Below, in pieces: positions 1 to 10,167 of a DNA stretch of 64,000 nt; the stretch's first letter is position 1; each line of letters begins with the position of its first letter. Both the position numbers and the translations under genes were made by a program. Under the pieces are notes generated by a model. That model was not told where the DNA came from and searched no databases. It saw only the letters and a list, made by a program, of their open reading frames with translations. Source of the DNA: Zea mays (taxonomy: Eukaryota > Streptophyta > Magnoliopsida > Poales > Poaceae); contig NC_050096.1 of NCBI RefSeq assembly GCF_902167145.1, forward strand, positions 77,186,683 to 77,250,682. The letters run 5' to 3'.

Positions 1-1
1 C

Positions 2-1022
2 GCCGAGTACAAGAACCCTCGGAAGCCCCCCCGGAGGTGCAAACCTCTTCGACAAGATGCTCAAGGAGCCGTGCCCCTACCACCAGGGGCCCGTCAAGCA
101 CACTCTCGAGGAGTGCGTCATGCTTCGGCGCCACTTCCACAGGGTCGGGCCACCCGCGGAGGGTGGCAGGGCCCACGACGACGACAAGAAAGAAGATCAC
201 CAAGTAGGAGAGTACCCCGAGGTCCGCGACTGCTTCATGATCTACGGTGGGCATGCGGCGAATACCTCGGCTCGGCACCGCAAGCAAGAGCGCCGGGAGG
301 TCTGCTCGGTGAAGGTGACGGCGCCAGTCTACCTAGACTGGTCTGACAAGCCCATCACCTTCGACCAGGCCGACCACCCCGACCACGTGCCGAGCCCGGG
401 GAAATACCCGCTCGTCGTCGACCCCGTCGTCGGCAACGTCAGGCTCACCAAGGTCTTGATGGATGGGGGCAGCTGCCTCAACATCATCTACGCCGAGACC
501 CTCAAGCTCCTGCGCATCGATCTATCCTCCGTCCGAGCAGGCGCTGCGCCCTTCCACGGGATCATCCCTGGGAAGCGCGTCCAGCCCCTCGGACGACTCG
601 ACCTCCCCGTCTGCTTCGGGACGCCCTCCAACTTCCGAAGGGAGACCTTGACGTTCGAGGTGGTCGGGTTCCGAGGAACCTACCACGCTGTACTGGGGAG
701 GCCATGCTACGCGAAGTTCATGGCCATCCCCAACTACACCTACCTGAAGCTCAAGATGCCGGGCCCCAACGGGGTCATCACCGTCGGCCCCACGTACAAA
801 CACGCGTTCGAATGCGACGTGGAGTGCGTGGAGTACGCCGAGGCCCTCGCCGAGTCCGAGGCCCTCATCGCCGACCTGGAGAACCTCTCCAAAGAGGTGC
901 CAGATGTGAAGCGTCATGCCGGCAACTTCGAGCCAGCGGAGACAGTTAAGGCCGTCCCACTCGACCCCAGTGGCGACACCTCCAAGCAGATCCGGATCGG
1001 TTCCGGGCTCGACCCCAAATAG
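2..1022 (+). pseudogene. gag C-terminus and aspartic protease of the Tat element (broken)
   Basis: The open part runs from 57 to a TAG at 1020-1022. Near its start is a Cys/His cluster (CPYHQGPVKHTLEEC) typical of the gag end of these elements. A retropepsin-like domain follows with the active-site block MDGGSCLNIIY, where the family has an Asp-Gly-Ser type triplet, and the closing VLGRP block of the fold. The first ~40 bases of the window read as gag-like sequence (AEYKNPRKPP) in frame 2, while everything after ~45 is in frame 3. A one-base frameshift therefore lies near 35-45. The TAG at 1020-1022 is in the same frame as the RT region beginning just after it, so it is a nonsense change in a continuous polyprotein rather than a gene boundary. 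Confidence 0.8.
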
Positions 1023-3149
1023 GAAGCAGTGCTCGTCGACTTTCTCCGCGCAAACGCCGACGTCTTTGCGTGGAGTCCCTCGGACATGCCCGGCATACCG
1101 AGGGATGTCGCCGAGCACTCGCTGGATATTCGGGCCGGAGCCCGACCCGTCAGGAAGCCTCTGCGCCGATTCGACGAGGAGAAGCGCAGAGTGATTGGCG
1201 AAGAGATCCACAAGCTAATGGCAGCAGGGTTCATCAAAGAGGTATTCCATCCCGAATGGCTTGCCAACCCTGTGCTTGTGAGGAAGAAAAGGGGGAAATG
1301 GCGGATGTGCGTAGACTACACTGGTCTCAACAAAGCATGTCCGAAGGTTCCCTACCCTCTGCCTCGCATCGATCAAATCGTGGATTCCACTGCTGGGTGC
1401 GAAACCCTGTCCTTCCTCGATGCCTACTCAGGGTATCACCAAATCCGGATGAAAGAGTCCGACCAGCTCGTGACTTCTTTCATCACGCCGTTCGGCATGT
1501 ACTGCTACGACATCATGCCGTTCGGTTTGAGGAATGCGGGCGCGACGTACCAGCGGTGCATGAACCTTGTGTTCGGCGAACACATCGGACGCACAGTCGA
1601 GGCCTACGTCGATGACATCGTAGTCAAGACAAGGAAGGCTTCCGACCTCCTCTCTGACCTTGAAGTGACATTCCGATGTCTCAAGGCGAAAAGAGTCAAG
1701 CTCAATCCTGAGAAGTGTGTCTTCGGGGTGCCCCGGGGCATGCTCCTGGGGTTCATCGTCTCCGAGCGAGGCATCGAAGCCAACCCGGAGAAGTTCGCAG
1801 CCATCACCAGCATGGGACCCATCAAGGACTTAAAAGGCGTACAGAGGGTCATGGGATGCCTCGCGGCCCTGAGCCGCTTCATCTCACGCCTCGGCGAAAG
1901 AGGTCTGCCTCTGTACCGCCTCTTAAGGAAGGCCGAGTGTTTCGCTTGGACCCCTAAGGCCGAGGAAGCCCTCGGGAACCTGAAGGCGCTCCTTACAAAG
2001 GCGCCTGTCTTGGTGCCCCCAGCTGATGGAGAAGCCCTCTTGGTCTACGTCGCCGCGACCACTCAGGTGGTTAGCGCCGCGATTGTGGTCGAGAGGCAAG
2101 AGGAAGGGCATGCATTGCCCGTTCAGAGGCCAGTCTACTTCGTCAGCGAGGTACTGTCCGAGACCAAGATCTGCTACCCACAAGTTCAGAAGCTGCTGTA
2201 TGCTGTGATCCTGACAAGACGGAAGTTACGACACTACTTCGAGTCTCATCCGGTAACTGTGGTGTCATCCTTCCCCCTGGGGGAGATCATCCAGTGCCGA
2301 GAGGCCTCCGGCAGGATCGCAAAGTGGGCGGTGGAAATCATGGGCGAAACAATCTCGTTCGCCCCTCGGAAGGCCATCAAGTCCCAGGTGCTAGCGGACT
2401 TCGTGGCCGAATGGGTCGACACCCAGCTGCCGACGGCTCCGATCCAACCGGAGCTCTGGACCATGTTTTTCGACAGGTCGCTGATGAAGACGGGAGCCGG
2501 CGCGGGCCTGCTCTTCATCTCGCCCCTCGGGAAGCACCTACGCTACGTGCTACGCCTCCATTTTCCGGCGTCCAACAATGTGGCTGAGTACGAGGCTCTG
2601 GTCAACGGGTTGCGGATCGCCATCGAGCTGGGGGTCAGACGCCTCGACGCTCGCGGTGACTCGCAGCTCGTCATCGACCAAGTCATGAAGAACTCTCACT
2701 GCCGCGACCCGAAGATGGAGGCCTACTGCGATGAGGTTCGACGCCTGGAAGACAAGTTCTACGGGCCCGAGCTCAACCACATCGCTCGGCGCTACAACGA
2801 GACTGCGGACGAGTTGGCTAAAATAGCCTCGGGGCGAACAACGGTTCCCCCGGACGTCTTCTCCCGGGATCTGCATCAACCCTCCGTCAAGATCGACGAC
2901 GCTCCCGAGCCCGGGGCACCCTCGGCACAGCCCGAGGCGCCCTCGGCACAGCCCGAGGCGCCCTCGGCACAGCCCGAGGCGCCCTCGGCACAGCCCGAGG
3001 CACCCTCGGCACAGCCCGAGGCACCCTCGGCACAGCCCGAGGTACCCTCGGCCCCCGAGGGCGAGGCACTGGACGTCGAGGAGGAGCAGAGCGGGGCCAC
3101 GCCTGATCGAGATTGGCAGGCCCCGTACCTGCAATATCTCCGCCGATGA
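1023..3149 (+). pseudogene. reverse transcriptase-RNase H region of Tat pol (broken)
   Basis: The Ty3-type reverse transcriptase shows the fingers block WRMCVDYTGLNKACPK, the palm block MPFGLRNAGATYQR and the catalytic YVDD at 1605-1616, then a connection domain. A plant Tat-type RNase H follows, with the first acidic block MFFDRSLMK, then NNVAEYEAL and the block with RGDSQLV. The residue after the first RNase H Asp is Arg where family members usually have Gly. After RNase H is a linker of a 21-base repeat (PSAQPEA) near 2913-3050. The frame is closed by TGA at 3147-3149, and the same frame resumes directly into the integrase region. Together with the TAG at 1020-1022, this element copy could not make a full polyprotein. 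Confidence 0.9.
2913..3055 (+). repeat. 21-bp coding tandem repeat (PSAQPEA units)
   Basis: About six to seven head-to-tail 21-base units encode PSAQPEA between RNase H and integrase. The units are nearly identical, with only third-position and E/V changes, so the array looks recently expanded. It probably forms a flexible Pro/Ala-rich linker. Confidence 0.9.
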
Positions 3150-4355
3150 GAGCTACCCCCCGACCAAGCCGAGGCTCGGCGGGTAGCGCGACGCGCCAAG
3201 TCGTTCGTCTTGCTGGGCGATGAAGAGGAGCTCTACCATCGCAGCCCCTCGGGCATCCTCCAGCGATGCATCTCCATCGCCGAAGGTCAGGAACTCCTGC
3301 AAGAAATACACTCGGGGGCTTGCGGCCATCACGCGGCACCCCGAGCCCTTGTCGGGAATGCTTTCCGGCAAGGCTTCTACTGGCCAACGGCGGTGGCTGA
3401 CGCCACTAGGATTGTCTGCACCTGCGAAGGGTGCCAATTCTATGCGAAGCAGACCCACCTGCCCGCTCAGGCTCTGCAGACCATTCCCATCACCTGGCCC
3501 TTTGCTGTATGGGGTCTGGACCTCGTCGGTCCCTTGCAGAAGGCGCCCGGGGGCTACACGCACCTGCTGGTCGCCATCGACAAATTCTCCAAGTGGATCG
3601 AGGTCCGACCCCTGAACAGCATCAGGTCCGAGCAGGCGGTGGCGTTCTTCACCAACATCATCCATCGCTTCGGGGTCCCAAACTCCATCATCACCGACAA
3701 CGGTACCCAGTTCACCGGCAAAAAATTCTTGGATTTTTGCGAGGATCACCACATCCGGGTGGACTGGGCCGCCGTGGCTCATCCCATGTCGAATGGGCAA
3801 GTAGAGCGTGCCAACGGCATGATTCTACAAGGGCTCAAGCCTCGGATCTACAACGGCCTCAACAAGTTCGGCAAGCGATGGATGAAGGAACTCCCCTCGG
3901 TGGTCTGGAGCCTAAGGACGACGCCGAGTCGTGCCACGGGTTTCACGCCGTTCTTCCTGGTCTACGGGGCCGAGGCCATCTTGCCCACCGACCTGGAATA
4001 CGGCTCCCCGAGGACGAGGGCCTACAACGATCAAAGCAACCAAGCTAGCCGAGAAGAATCGCTGGACCAGCTGGAAGAGGCTCGGGACAGGGCCTTACTA
4101 CACTCGGCGCGGTACCAGCAGTCCCTGCGACGCTACCATGCCCGAGGGGTTCGGTCCCGAGACCTCCAGGTGGGCGACCTGGTGCTTCGGCTGCGGCAAG
4201 ACGCCCGAGGGAGGCACAAGCTCACGCCCCCCTGGGAGGGGCCATTCGTCATCGCCAAAATTCTGAAGCCGGGAACATACAAGCTGGCCAACAATCAAGG
4301 CGAGATCTACGGCAACGCTTGGAACATCAAACAGCTACGTCGCTTCTACCCTTAA
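3150..4355 (+). pseudogene. integrase region of Tat pol
   Basis: The frame continues from the pol region after the TGA at 3147-3149; the first Met is at 3210. Numbered from that Met, the His/Cys zinc-binding region has His34, His40/41, Cys72 and Cys75. The catalytic core has Asp104 (WGLDLVG), Asp163 (ITDNGTQF) and Glu199 (NGQVERANG), so the DDE triad is present. The C-terminal part has the GPF/Y-like block PPWEGPFVI and ends at TAA 4353-4355 without a chromodomain, which separates it from the chromovirus later in the window. This domain is intact in itself but is cut off from the start of the polyprotein by the upstream stops. Confidence 0.88.
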
Positions 4356-7300
4356 GATGTTTTCAAGTTATTCACATACCTCGCACCAACGCAAAGTTCA
4401 GTCATCAAGGAAGGGTCGGCCTCGCCTCGGCAAAGCCCGACCCTCCCTCGGGGGCTAAAAGGGGGGAGACCCCCTCTGCGTCGAAATTTTCCTCGAAAAA
4501 GGATCTCTTTTTAGCAGAATTTCTTTCGTGCTTCTTGACTACTTCGGAAAGGGGATCCTGGAAACGACGGAGTACGCGTAAGCGGCAAGGCCGACCGAGC
4601 CGAGGGACTCCTACGCCTCCGGGATACGGATACCTCACTCATCACCTTCCGCGAGAAGCAACTCTCGCTCACGCGGGCATCCCTGTTACCGACGGAAAGT
4701 CCAGATGCTCGAGATAAGAGGAAAGAAGACGCGGCTTTACAACACAGCGAGGGTGTGTTTTCTGGCCTCGGCGGCCGCAGAAGGCACACGCTACAAGACG
4801 ATCTGGTCCTGCAGGCTCGGGTCTTCACGCTGAAGGAGGCCATAGCACCCTCGGCATCGACGACGCCTTCAGCAAGGTCTGACCCAGCCTCGGACGGCGG
4901 CGCGGTCAGGGACTTCTCCGGGGATCCGGCCCGAGCAGGCGGCTCGGCCGGTTACCCCTGGGGCCTCGGCCAACCGACTTCCAAGGGCGCCAGCCCGACC
5001 CGAGGCCTCGGCTGATCGACTCCGGCGTCGGCTCCGCTGACGGACAACCCGGCTAGGCTCCGGCCAACCAGGTTCCCATTCTCGAGCCAACTCCGCCTCT
5101 GTTCGTACTGATATCGCTACCCCTGGCCTCGGCTCATCGAAGAGCGGCCAAGGGGTCCCTTTAACTAAGCTAGAGGAGCCTCAGACAACAAGGCCGATCG
5201 AGCCGAGGGATTCCTACGTCCCCGGGATACGGATACCTCACTCGTCACCTTGACACGGGGCAACTCATGCTTGGTGAAGCGGTTCAGATAATCAACAGGC
5301 GAGACTTAGTGCTCGAAAATGAGGAAAAAACACGGCTCCGTGCCGAAATTACATACATGTTCAGGCCTCGACAGCCACAATGAACAAAAAACACTGCCAT
5401 TCGAAGTGCCATTACAAACGGAACTCCGGTTCCCCCTCCGCAGGTACGAACAACCCCACTCCGAGGGGGAAGGCCTGCGGAGCAACAGAAGACTGACGAG
5501 CGGCTCGCCGCCGCCCGTTCTGACTACGGCGACAACAACCCCCGCTCCGGATCGCCGAGCCGCAGCAGTGCGGGCCTCAGGGCGGGCGCTGCTGCAATCT
5601 TGCCCTCGCCCACACCGACGCTCGAGGGGCGAGGACAAGTACGAAGAACCGGAGGCCCGGGGCGCGGATGGTGGCAGTGATCCCGTCGGCGACGAGGACT
5701 TCTCGAGCCGCCTCCGCCTCGGCGCCGATGGCAGGGGACACCAACCCCCCGGCAGATCCCCACTCAAATCCTCCCAGACGAGTGGGGCACCGGCCTCTGC
5801 GCGAGGGCGCCGTCCCAGTGCAAAAGCAGGGCCACCCCAGAACACGAACGCCGCCCTAGCAGCGCGTGGTATCGTGGGTGGTCCTCCCGTGCACACGGCG
5901 CGGCAGCCGCCCTCCGGCAGGAGGGGCCGCCGGGAGCCCGGCCGACGACTCCGACACGCTGGAGGTGACGACGCCCGCCGTCGATCAGCCCCACGTTGTC
6001 TAAGTCCGCGCCGCCCGCAGGGCCAGTGACCGCCTCCACCCCCAAACGCCGCGGGAGAGGGTGACCCGCAGGCCCGCATGGGAGGTAGAGCGCCGGCTCA
6101 GCCTGGCCCCCACCCCAGCGAGGATGATGAACATCCTTGAAGCTGAGGGTGGGACCAAGATCGCAGCCCGGCTTGCTCTTCCCCACCCAGGAACTGGTGG
6201 TCACCATCCTGGGTGACCGCCGGCGTGGGGGTGCGACCGGGCCGGCTGATGAAAATCCTTGAAGCCGAACGATGGCTGAGAGGTACCAACTCCCATGGAG
6301 TTGCGTTCCTCCAACGAGGAGGCGGAAAGACGGCGGATACCCCCCATCCGGGGGCTTGGAAGATGGAAAGACACGACGCATAAGGGAGGAAGAAGACATG
6401 GTTGCCTTCTGAAAGGAGTCTCCCTCCTTTTAAAGGCGACTCTCCCTACGTGCGCCCCCAAACGCCACGGGCTGAGTCTTCTCCAACACGCTCCAAGGCC
6501 CTCCCCCTACGACTCGGGGGCTGGGTCCCGCATGTCATGCAAACCGGCTCAGAGCAGAAGAAGCCAAACCGCCGCGCGTGGTGCGCACAACCGCCCAGTG
6601 GTTACAAGCGACCCCCCACTTTTGCCCAGACCAACGGGCGGAAGGGGCGGGCAGCCATGCAGGCGGCATGCAACCGCGCCAGGTGGACGCGCTTCTCCGA
6701 CTTCTGACACGCCAGCTTGGAGGCCCAGGCCCACGCGTCAAGCAACCAGCGCGCCAGATGCTGCATGCAAGCAACCGCGCCACCACTTGTGCCACTGTCG
6801 CGCCTCTTCGGTCGCGGGGCCTGTGCCGTGACTCGAGGCGACCAGCGCACGACCCAGCGGCGCCAGCCTGGCGCGACGGTCAATGCGGCCGAAAGTGGGC
6901 CGGCAGTAATGACGGTGGCAGGCAGGCGGGAGCAGCAGTCACGTCGTCAGCCAGGCTCACGTCCCGTCCGGGGACAGCAAGAGAGCCTCCTCCCACGGCG
7001 TGATGACGGTGCACCCGTGACCCGTTCCTCGAACGGCTCGCGCACGCGCAACGGCCGCCCCGCCAACCACTCGCCCCGTCGCATTAACTCCGCGGCGGGA
7101 CAGGCGGCGCCTCTGGCAGGAGAAGCGGACGACGCTTCGCCTTCGCCGTAATGACCGCGTCAAAAAAGGTACGCCACGTCGTTCGATTTCGTATCCTTTT
7201 CCTTTTTCCTCTTTCTCTATCTCTTGCAACAGGGACCGGGAAAGGGGGATACCCCGAAAAGGATCCTTCTCCGCGAAGGAACCGGGCTCCGAGCCCCCCC

Positions 7301-8221
7301 TACTGATCAGAGGTTCGAAGACTGGCCCTCTGAGGGGTTCAACAGTCGCCTCAGATCGCGTGGGCCCGACACCCACTACTGGTCAGGGGTTCGAAGGCCA
7401 GCCCCCCGAAGGGCTCCATGGCCGCCTCAGGCTACTCGGGCTCCGCGCCCATTACTGATCAGGGGTTCGAAGGCTGGCCCCCGAAGGGTTCACAGTCGCC
7501 TCAGACGCCAAGCGAGGGATGACCAGGGGTACGTTCGATACATAACCGAGGCTCGGGCTGCGCTCCCGAGGTACCCTAGGACATTTCCGAGACCAGCGGG
7601 AACGATCTTGTAACGGAATCCCATCAGAGGGAGGCATCGAGCCCTCGGACCCCGTCGCCAGGGGACCGGGTCCGGCAAATCACCCGCAGGTACTTTTGGG
7701 CGTGCCTCTGGGCCCCTAGCCGACCCCCAACGAACGGGGCACGGACGTCCACTCGGATTACCCGCTTGCAGCTCACCGGAGACACCATGTTCGGTGCCCA
7801 TCAAGGGTAACATGGCGCACTCCCCCCTCCTCCTTGCGGAAAGGCGACGTAGGGGCGTATGTAAAAAGTCGAGTCTGTCCCTGATCGTCCTCTCGCCCTG
7901 TGCGGAGGCTCGGGGGCTGCTCTCGCAAACCTGGCTCCGGCCGAACCGTTGACAGCGTCAACATACCAGCCCGAGAGCTTGGGCCCCGACCGTGCACCCG
8001 GGCTACGGCCAGTTCGCATGAGGGAACAACCAGACCAGCCGAAGCATTACGCAAGGCATTAAGACCTCGAAGGAGTGTAACCACTCCTCCGAGGCCTCGG
8101 GGGCTACACCCGGCGGGTGCGCTCGCGCGCACCCACCAGAACAAAATGCAACCGAGAAAGGCTGGTCCCCTTGCAAAAAAGTGCGACGAAAGCCTCCAAG
8201 CGAGTGCTAACACTCCCTTCG
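4356..8221 (+). other. noncoding 3' tail of the Tat element
   Basis: This is 3.9 kb of GC-rich DNA between integrase and polypurine tract. ORFs exist on both strands (for example 5306-6079 minus and 5319-6029 plus), but they mirror each other and show no recognisable domain. Related Tat elements can carry an antisense ORF here; I cannot confirm one. A ~170-base block near 4588-4790 recurs in diverged form near 5190-5380, with shared CCGGGATACGGATACCTCAC. A 76-bp tandem array lies at 7301-7505. Confidence 0.6.
7301..7505 (+). repeat. 76-bp tandem repeat, about 2.7 copies
   Basis: Units start at 7301, 7377 and 7453 with the shared core GATCAGGGGTTCGAAGG (one or two differences per copy), giving a constant 76-base spacing. 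It lies in the noncoding tail of the Tat element. Confidence 0.85.
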
Positions 8222-8236
8222 AGGCTCGGGGGCTAC
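8219..8236 (+). other. polypurine tract of the Tat element
   Basis: CGAGGCTCGGGGGCTAC abuts the LTR start at 8237. The G-rich run directly next to TGTCGG is the expected plus-strand primer site for reverse transcription. Similar runs occur upstream near 7905-7920 and 8091-8108. Confidence 0.75.
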
Positions 8237-8731
8237 TGTCGGGGACCATAATTAGGGGTACCCTCAAGACGCCTAATTCTCAGCTGGTAACCCCCATCAG
8301 CATAAAGCTGCAAAGGCCTGATGGGTGCGATTAAGTCAGGGATCAAGTCCACACGAGTGACTCGATCACGCTTCGTCCGAGCCTAGCCTCGGCCAAAGGC
8401 AGCCGACCTCGAGAGACTTCTGTCTCGCCCGAGGCCCCCCTTTTAACGGCGGACACACCTCCGGCTCGCCCGAGGCCTTGGCTTCGCTTAGAAGCAACCC
8501 TGACTAAATCGCCGCACCGACTGACCAAGTTGCAGGAGCATTTAACGCAAAGGTGGCCTGACACCTCTATCCTGACGCGCGCCCCGGCAGAGCCGAAGTG
8601 ACCGCCGTCACTCTGCCGCTCCACTGACCGGTCTGACAGAAGGACAGCGCCGCCTGCGCCACTCCGACTGCAGTGCCACTCGACAGAGTGAGTCTGACAG
8701 GCAGTCAGACCTCGCCAGAGGCGCCATAGGA

Positions 8732-8960
8732 AACTCCGCTCCGCCCGACCCCAGGGCTTGGACTCGGGCTAAGACCCGGAAGACGGCGAACTCCGCTCCG
8801 CCCGACCCCAGGGCTCGGACTCGGGCTAAGACCCGGAAGACGGCGAACTCCGCTCCGCCCGACCCCAGGGCTCGGACTCGGGCTCGGCCCCGGAAGACGA
8901 CGAACTCCGCCTCGCCCGACCCCAGGGCTCGGACTCCGCCCTGGCCTCTGCCGAACGACT
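8732..8960 (+). repeat. 57-bp tandem repeat in the LTR
   Basis: Four units share CTCCGC-CCGACCCCAGGGCT and begin at 8734, 8791, 8848 and 8905, exactly 57 bases apart. The last is more diverged. Repeats upstream of the TATA box of an LTR often act as promoter elements; that role is inference. Confidence 0.9.
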
Positions 8961-9434
8961 TCCGCCTCGCCTGACCCAGGGGCTCGGGCTCGGCCTCGGC
9001 AACGGAAGACAGATTCGACCCCAGCTTCGGAGGAGCCCCCACGTCGCTCGACCTAGGGCACAGGCCCGCCACGTCAACAGGAAGCGCCATCATCCTACCC
9101 CGAGCCGACTCGGGTCACGGAGAACAAGACCGGCGTCCCATCTGGCTAGCTCCGCCAGATGGACAATGATGGCGCTCCACAAGCTCTGTGACGACGGCGG
9201 CTCTCAGCTCTCTTACGGAAGCAAGGCGACGTCAGCAAGGACTCGACCGCTCCTACAGCTGTCCCTCCGCCAGGCTCCGTTGCTCCTCCGACAGCCACGA
9301 CATCACGCCAGCAAGGTGCCAAGACCTCTCCGGCTGCCACATTGGCATGTACCTAGGGCGCTAGCTCTCTCTCCGCTAGACACGTAGCACTCTGCTACAC
9401 CCCCCATTGTACACCTGGATCCTCTCCTTATGAC

Positions 9435-9442
9435 TATAAAAG
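9435..9442 (+). promoter_or_regulatory. TATA box of the Tat LTR
   Basis: TATAAAAG lies in the sequence GACTATAAAAGGAAGG, ~300 bases before the LTR end, the usual place for the LTR promoter of grass Ty3 elements. Confidence 0.75.
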
Positions 9443-9774
9443 GAAGGACCAGGGCCTTCTTAGAGAGGGTGGGCCGCGCGGGACTGAGGACGGGACAGGC
9501 GCTCTCTTGGGGCCGCTCGCTTCCCTCACCCGCGTGGACGCTTGTAACCCCCCTACTGCAAGCGCACCCGACCTGGGCGCGGGACGAACACGAAGGCCGC
9601 GGGACTTCCACCTCTCTCATGCCCGTCTCCGGCCACCTCGCCTCTCCCCCCTTCGCGCTCGCCCACGCGCTCGACCCATCTGGGCTGGGGCACGCAGCAC
9701 ACTCACTCGTCGGCTTAGGGACCCCCCTGTCTCGAAACGCCGACAAGAAGCACACACATGAAGCCGGGGCGGCT

Positions 9775-9990
9775 TTAAATTTTGTGACCACACATCCGGA
9801 CATAGTACATCGGCTCACCATCGTCTGGCCCCTTAACAAGCTCACAGACGTCTTCAGCCCGAAGGTCGTTTGCTATCACCAAATGTTTCCAGCCATCGGT
9901 GAAGCCCACAAATAACGGGAAGTGGTAGACTACAGGACTTAATCTCTTCTTGGGGTCCTTCAGCATTATAACATCACAGCCATGCCTTCT
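9775..9990 (-). pseudogene. B3 DNA-binding domain fragment
   Basis: The minus strand reads GCDVIMLKDPKKR, then FVGFTDGWKHLVIANDL and RAEDVCELVKG. This matches the second half of a plant B3 domain (strand, GWK-F hinge, N-L turn, DVC-FEL strand) as found in REM/Os03g-type B3 proteins. The frame ends at a stop at 9775-9777. Nothing upstream of ~10000 continues the domain, so it is a fragment. It lies between the Tat LTR and the CACTA gene and opposes that gene. It could be host sequence captured by the CACTA element or the remains of a gene broken by insertions. The similarity is judged by eye. Confidence 0.5.
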
Positions 9991-10167
9991 CTGTCTACTG
10001 CATTGGGAAGTGCACTTCTATCTGCTCTGTGCTTCCCGGCCCGATCCTGCCCCGGAGGCGGGTTTGGGCTCGATTTCTTTTGAATCACCTTTTCTCCAAG
10101 TTCCCTTATTGATGGAACCAATATATCAGACTAACAGTATATCCCTTTATCGATGGAACCAGCTTGA

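Larger units (their letters stand above)
1..9745 (+). mobile_element. Ty3/Gypsy LTR retrotransposon, Tat lineage (3' part; 5' end outside window)
   Basis: The domain order is protease, reverse transcriptase, RNase H, integrase, with no chromodomain. A long noncoding tail, a polypurine tract and an LTR follow. This order and the ~3.9 kb between integrase and LTR fit the Tat group of grass elements (Grande, RIRE2, Cinful, Xilon types). The LTR begins TGTCGGGGACC and ends CGCCGACA, so its ends are inverted repeats (TGTCGG/CCGACA). The LTR start resembles the maize Xilon-Diguus family as I remember it; that family name is tentative. The 5' LTR and most of gag lie left of the window. The expected 5-bp target duplication after the LTR would be AGAAG (9746-9750), which cannot be checked without the left flank. 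The element appears inserted beside or inside the CACTA element that follows. Confidence 0.9.
8237..9745 (+). repeat. 3' LTR of the Tat element (1509 bp)
   Basis: The LTR runs from TGTCGGGGACC to CGCCGACA. It has a TATA box at 9435-9442, so the U3/R border should lie about 30 bases downstream, and a 57-bp tandem array in U3. The start is fixed by the adjacent polypurine tract, and the end by the inverted TGTCGG/CCGACA termini. Confidence 0.9.

Noticed and set aside
5306..6079. 257-codon minus ORF and 236-codon plus ORF in the Tat tail
   Set aside because: They are mirror images over GC-rich DNA with no conserved motif. An antisense gene is possible in Tat elements but not supported here.
9430..9915. 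161-codon plus ORF across the Tat LTR end
   Set aside because: It crosses the LTR boundary into unrelated DNA; chance ORF.
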